Assembly (NCBI GenBank): GCA_026391795.1
Contig: JAPLDI010000020.1
Coordinates: 32,256 to 96,255, forward strand
Direction of reading: 5' to 3'
DNA: 64,000 nt
DNA from: Bacteroidota bacterium
GTDB lineage: Bacteria > Bacteroidota > Bacteroidia > Bacteroidales > FEN-979
Below are positions 61,760 to 64,000 of this stretch, piece by piece. How positions within the stretch are numbered: the stretch's first letter is position 1; the number at the start of each line of letters is the position of its first letter. Under the pieces are notes generated by a model, which saw nothing but the letters and a program-made list of their open reading frames with translations, searched no databases and was not told where the DNA came from. The position numbers were made by a program, and so were the translations under genes.

Positions 61760-61800
61760 TCAGAAAAATTAAGAGATGGATTGCCTGGCAACCTGATGTT

Positions 61801-61808
61801 CAAAATTA
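61801..61808 (-). promoter_or_regulatory. -7 promoter element of the cytochrome b operon
   Basis: TAATTTTG on the minus strand matches TAnnTTTG; predicted leader about 35 nt before ATG 61759. -33 not clear. Confidence 0.45.
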
Positions 61809-61974
61809 AGGAAATATCTTTACAATTAGCCTGGTTTGTGCCCGGATGTGTCATTCTGAGGTTTCAGAATGTCTAATTTTAGGCGTTAGCAATTGATTAT
61901 CATGGGGGTAATGTTATCATTTGAAAATATTTTAAACCGGCACTGTATTGTGTGCTATTTTATTGGATATTCAT

Positions 61975-61982
61975 TATATTTG
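61975..61982 (+). promoter_or_regulatory. -7 promoter element of cassette C
   Basis: TATATTTG matches TAnnTTTG, 20 bp before ATG 62003; predicted leader about 15 nt. A TTG occurs 24 bp upstream (61948-61950), slightly wide. Confidence 0.5.
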
Positions 61983-62002
61983 CACCAAGAAAAACTAAAA
62001 AT

Positions 62003-62626
62003 ATGAAAACAAAACTGATCCTGTTATTCCTGGGTGCGGGCCTGATCCTGGCCTCCTGCACCAAGTATCCGCCGTCATCAGACAGATTGCTCGAAGACCT
62101 GGCGATCTACACCAAATATGATACGACGGTTAACTTTGCAAAATTTAAGAAGTACTACATGAACGACTCCATTGTCAAAATCAGTGACAAGGACAGTGGC
62201 ATGTATTACAATGCGCAGGTAAAGTCACTAACCGACGAAATTGCAGTGAATATGAAGAACCTGGGGTATACAAGAGTGACCAATTCCAGCGATACAAGTA
62301 TCGACCTGTTTCTCGCTGCCTCCTACATGGTGAACGTTAATGTCAATGTATACTATCCCGGTTGGTACTGGGGTTATTATCCTCCCTATTATTGGGGCGG
62401 AAGCGGTTATTACCCGTACTATCCTGCCTACATAACTTCCTATTCGGTAGGTACCGTGCTGCTTGATCTAATCAATGTCAATAAAGAGGACATGGTGGGC
62501 GGTAAGTATCCCGTTTGCTGGAATGCCTATATCCGTGGCCTGCTCACGGGGAGTCACACGACAGCCCAGATAAACCAGAGCGTTGACCAGGCTTTTAAAC
62601 AAACAAAGGGTTTCCCAGGCCATTAA
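62003..62626 (+). CDS. DUF4136-type outer-membrane lipoprotein, cassette copy C
   Basis: The 207-residue protein has a lipobox (LASC) and mature start CTKYPPSSDR. YTKYDTTVNFAKFKKYYM, SLTDEIAVNMKNLGYTRV and CWNAYIRGLLTGSHTTAQINQSVDQAF match copies A and B. The Tyr/Trp/Pro/Gly run is at about 115-143 (YYPGWYWGYYPPYYWGG). The frame extends upstream to 61952, but ATG 62003 with the -7 element fits better. The barrel gene follows after 22 bp. Confidence 0.85.
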   Translation: MKTKLILLFLGAGLILASCTKYPPSSDRLLEDLAIYTKYDTTVNFAKFKKYYMNDSIVKISDKDSGMYYNAQVKSLTDEIAVNMKNLGYTRVTNSSDTSIDLFLAASYMVNVNVNVYYPGWYWGYYPPYYWGGSGYYPYYPAYITSYSVGTVLLDLINVNKEDMVGGKYPVCWNAYIRGLLTGSHTTAQINQSVDQAFKQTKGFPGH

Positions 62627-62648
62627 TCATATAAAAACGATATTCGAT

Positions 62649-63299
62649 ATGAAAAAGATATTCATTGCACTTTTGGCGCTGGTCCTGATGACAGGCATCG
62701 CGCAGGCACAGGACAAACCTGCATCACTGGGTTTCACACCAAGTTCCTACTATACCTTTTCATGGAACACCACATTTACCATGGGTGATTTCAACAAATG
62801 GGTAGGCAACGCCAGCCCGGCCGGTTTTGACCTTGGCGGCCGTTATTTCATCAAGGGCGGGCTTGCTGCCGGGTTCAACATCATGTGGCAACGCGTAAGC
62901 CAGAGTTATGGGTACCAAACCTATTATGGTACCGATGGATCGGCCATTACCGCAACAAATTACCGCTTTACCTGGATGGTTCCTTTCCAGGCTGTAATTG
63001 CCTACCACCTGATGCCGGGAAGCATGGTCTCTCCGTATGTTGGACTTGGTATTGGCGGCGATTACATGGAGCATCACCTGATGGTCCAGGAATATGATCT
63101 GTATAAAACGCGGTGGGATTTCTCCCTTACACCTGAAATCGGGGCACTGATCAAATTCGGCAATTACTCCAGCTGGGGTGGCCTGGTTGCGTTCAACTAT
63201 AAATGGACCACCAACAAAATCGAATTTGCCAAAAATTTCGCATCAAAGGATCTGCAAATGCTTAACCTGAAAGTCGGGCTGGTGCTGATCGTTCGTTAA
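62649..63299 (+). CDS. Outer-membrane beta-barrel protein, cassette copy C
   Basis: The 216-residue protein has a signal peptide ending AQAQ. It is closest to copy B (shared FNKWVGNASPAGFD, YGTDGSAITATNYRF, YKTRWDFSLTPE). The C-terminus is LMVR-like (GLVLIVR). The frame opens at a TTG at 62583; ATG 62649 is the start. It ends 26 bp before a terminator, as in copies A and B. Confidence 0.8.
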   Translation: MKKIFIALLALVLMTGIAQAQDKPASLGFTPSSYYTFSWNTTFTMGDFNKWVGNASPAGFDLGGRYFIKGGLAAGFNIMWQRVSQSYGYQTYYGTDGSAITATNYRFTWMVPFQAVIAYHLMPGSMVSPYVGLGIGGDYMEHHLMVQEYDLYKTRWDFSLTPEIGALIKFGNYSSWGGLVAFNYKWTTNKIEFAKNFASKDLQMLNLKVGLVLIVR

Positions 63300-63324
63300 C
63301 GGTCCGTTATAATACCTTGCAGAG

Positions 63325-63352
63325 AGGGCGCCCAAAGGGTCGCCCTTTTTTT
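63325..63352 (+). terminator. Rho-independent terminator of cassette C
   Basis: AGGGCG (63325-63330) pairs with CGCCCT (63341-63346), with an inner CCC/GGG pair, followed by a T run. Confidence 0.85.
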
Positions 63353-63440
63353 ATTTTTTGCCATCAGGCGTGACGGCCTTGTCAATGGATCGCTGATCAA
63401 GAGAAATGTCTGGTGGGAGGTAGCAAAGCATAAAATTCGC

Positions 63441-63527
63441 AATTCAGATTTCAAATTTCAGATTTCAAATTTTTTTTACCCTGTGTGAGATGTGAAATCT
63501 AAAATCCGAAATCTGAAATCCGAAATT
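63441..63527. repeat. Heptamer-period imperfect inverted repeat
   Basis: The left side repeats ATTTCAG/ATTTCAA units; the right side repeats GAAATCT/GAAATCC units. The two sides are inverse to each other, so the transcript could form a long imperfect hairpin. Confidence 0.6.
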
Positions 63528-63729
63528 CCTGCCCCCCCCCAAGAAATTCCTTTTGATCCGATTAAATCCAGGTAGCAAGTGATTATGGGAGATGGTATTT
63601 CGTCCCGGACTTTTCAGACAACCTCTTTTATTTCCGGAACAGCTGAAAAATAATTCTCGGCCGGTTGATTAACATTGACAATTTATATTAATTTTACAAA
63701 TCAACGATCATGTACCAACACACTAACCT

Positions 63730-64000
63730 ATGTTTAAAACGAATGAATATTTTGACGGCAAGGTGAAATCAATCGCCTTTACAACGCTTGAAGGACCTGC
63801 AACCATGGGCGTGATGGCTCCCGGGGAATATGAATTCGGAACCTCCACGGTCGAACACATGACCGTGATCTCCGGCGTGATGGTGGTTCAGCTGCCCGGC
63901 GAACAGGAGTGGAAGGAGTTCAACCCGTTTGAGATGTTTATTGTCCCTAAGGATAAGAAGTTCAGGTTGCGCATCGCATTCGACGCGGCCTATTTTTGCC
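63730..64000 (+). CDS. ppnP: Pyrimidine/purine nucleoside phosphorylase PpnP (3' end cut by window edge)
   Basis: ATG 63730 opens a frame of 90 codons to the right edge. [42 protein letters not shown] and the final DAAYFC match the small PpnP (YaiE) family over its length of ~94 residues; only the last few residues are missing. It is a cupin-fold enzyme that phosphorolyses nucleosides with broad specificity in E. coli. Cytosolic. Confidence 0.9.
   Translation, partial: MFKTNEYFDGKVKSIAFTTLEGPATMGVMAPGEYEFGTSTVEHMTVISGVMVVQLPGEQEWKEFNPFEMFIVPKDKKFRLRIAFDAAYFC

Larger units (their letters stand above)
63300..63729. other. Intergenic region: terminator and repeat
   Basis: About 430 bp. It holds the cassette C terminator (63325-63352), an imperfect heptamer-period inverted repeat (63441-63527), a run of C bases near 63531, and AT-rich sequence before ppnP. 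No gene seen. Confidence 0.6.

Noticed and set aside
1..64000. tRNA, rRNA, integrase or transposase genes
   Set aside because: No T-loop-like GGTTCGAATCC blocks, rRNA-like sequence or recombinase motifs were seen on either strand; a tRNA scan would settle it.

Overview
The window reads as one piece of a Bacteroidota chromosome, probably an environmental member; I would not go below phylum. The evidence is: many outer-membrane beta-barrels and lipoproteins with short signal peptides; a delta-60-repeat surface protein with a type IX secretion (T9SS) sorting domain at 48596-50176; TAnnTTTG (-7) promoters, some with a TTG about 20 bp upstream; mostly weak Shine-Dalgarno sequences; and families typical of the phylum (DUF4136 lipoproteins, TPR-HTH regulators, HAE1 RND pumps). 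I see no rRNA, tRNA, CRISPR array, transposase, integrase or phage gene.

Layout. 1-771: methyltransferase cut by the left edge. 1098-3402: potassium channel and the first lipoprotein/barrel pair. 3807-4553: PAS-LuxR regulator. 4659-7774: lipoprotein sulfatase and a secreted protein. 8028-16607: three Omp85-like barrels, a FadL-like porin, a sulfotransferase and a DUF2252 protein. 16785-20620: PepSY-like protein, ZIP transporter, DUF481 protein and a barrel broken by a 46-bp tandem duplication. 20672-25753: amidohydrolase, two porins and a secreted glutaminase. 25910-34304: RND pump operon followed by BBP2 and DUF2254 genes. 34429-37903: lipoproteins and barrels, including the second lipoprotein/barrel pair. 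38190-41114: very long M28-type peptidase. 41128-46146: envelope genes around a GDPD lipoprotein. 46456-53615: monoheme lipoprotein, MscS channel, T9SS cargo, TPR-HTH regulator, DUF6515-like protein. 54150-57482: second sulfatase and a secreted beta-carbonic anhydrase. 57658-61759: cytochrome b / Rieske / octaheme-cytochrome operon. 62003-63299: third lipoprotein/barrel pair. 63730-64000: ppnP cut by the right edge.

Two patterns tie the window together. First, a 16-bp inverted repeat, TACTYAT-N2-ATRAGTA, occurs seven times, always between genes and nearly always beside envelope genes. It has the 7-2-7 heptamer layout bound by NarL/LuxR-type HTH proteins, and one perfect copy lies 27 bp before the only PAS-LuxR regulator in the window. 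This suggests an undescribed envelope regulon. Second, a two-gene cassette (Tyr-rich DUF4136 lipoprotein plus a strongly conserved 22-kDa barrel, then a terminator) is present three times.

Intergenic DNA is also structured: large hairpin elements built from GCAAAGACG-like units, a separate 155-bp element bounded by perfect 15-bp inverted repeats, heptamer-period tandem arrays (including every gap of the RND operon), and REP-like palindromes. Functional calls rest on motifs and family resemblance read by eye; no database search was run.
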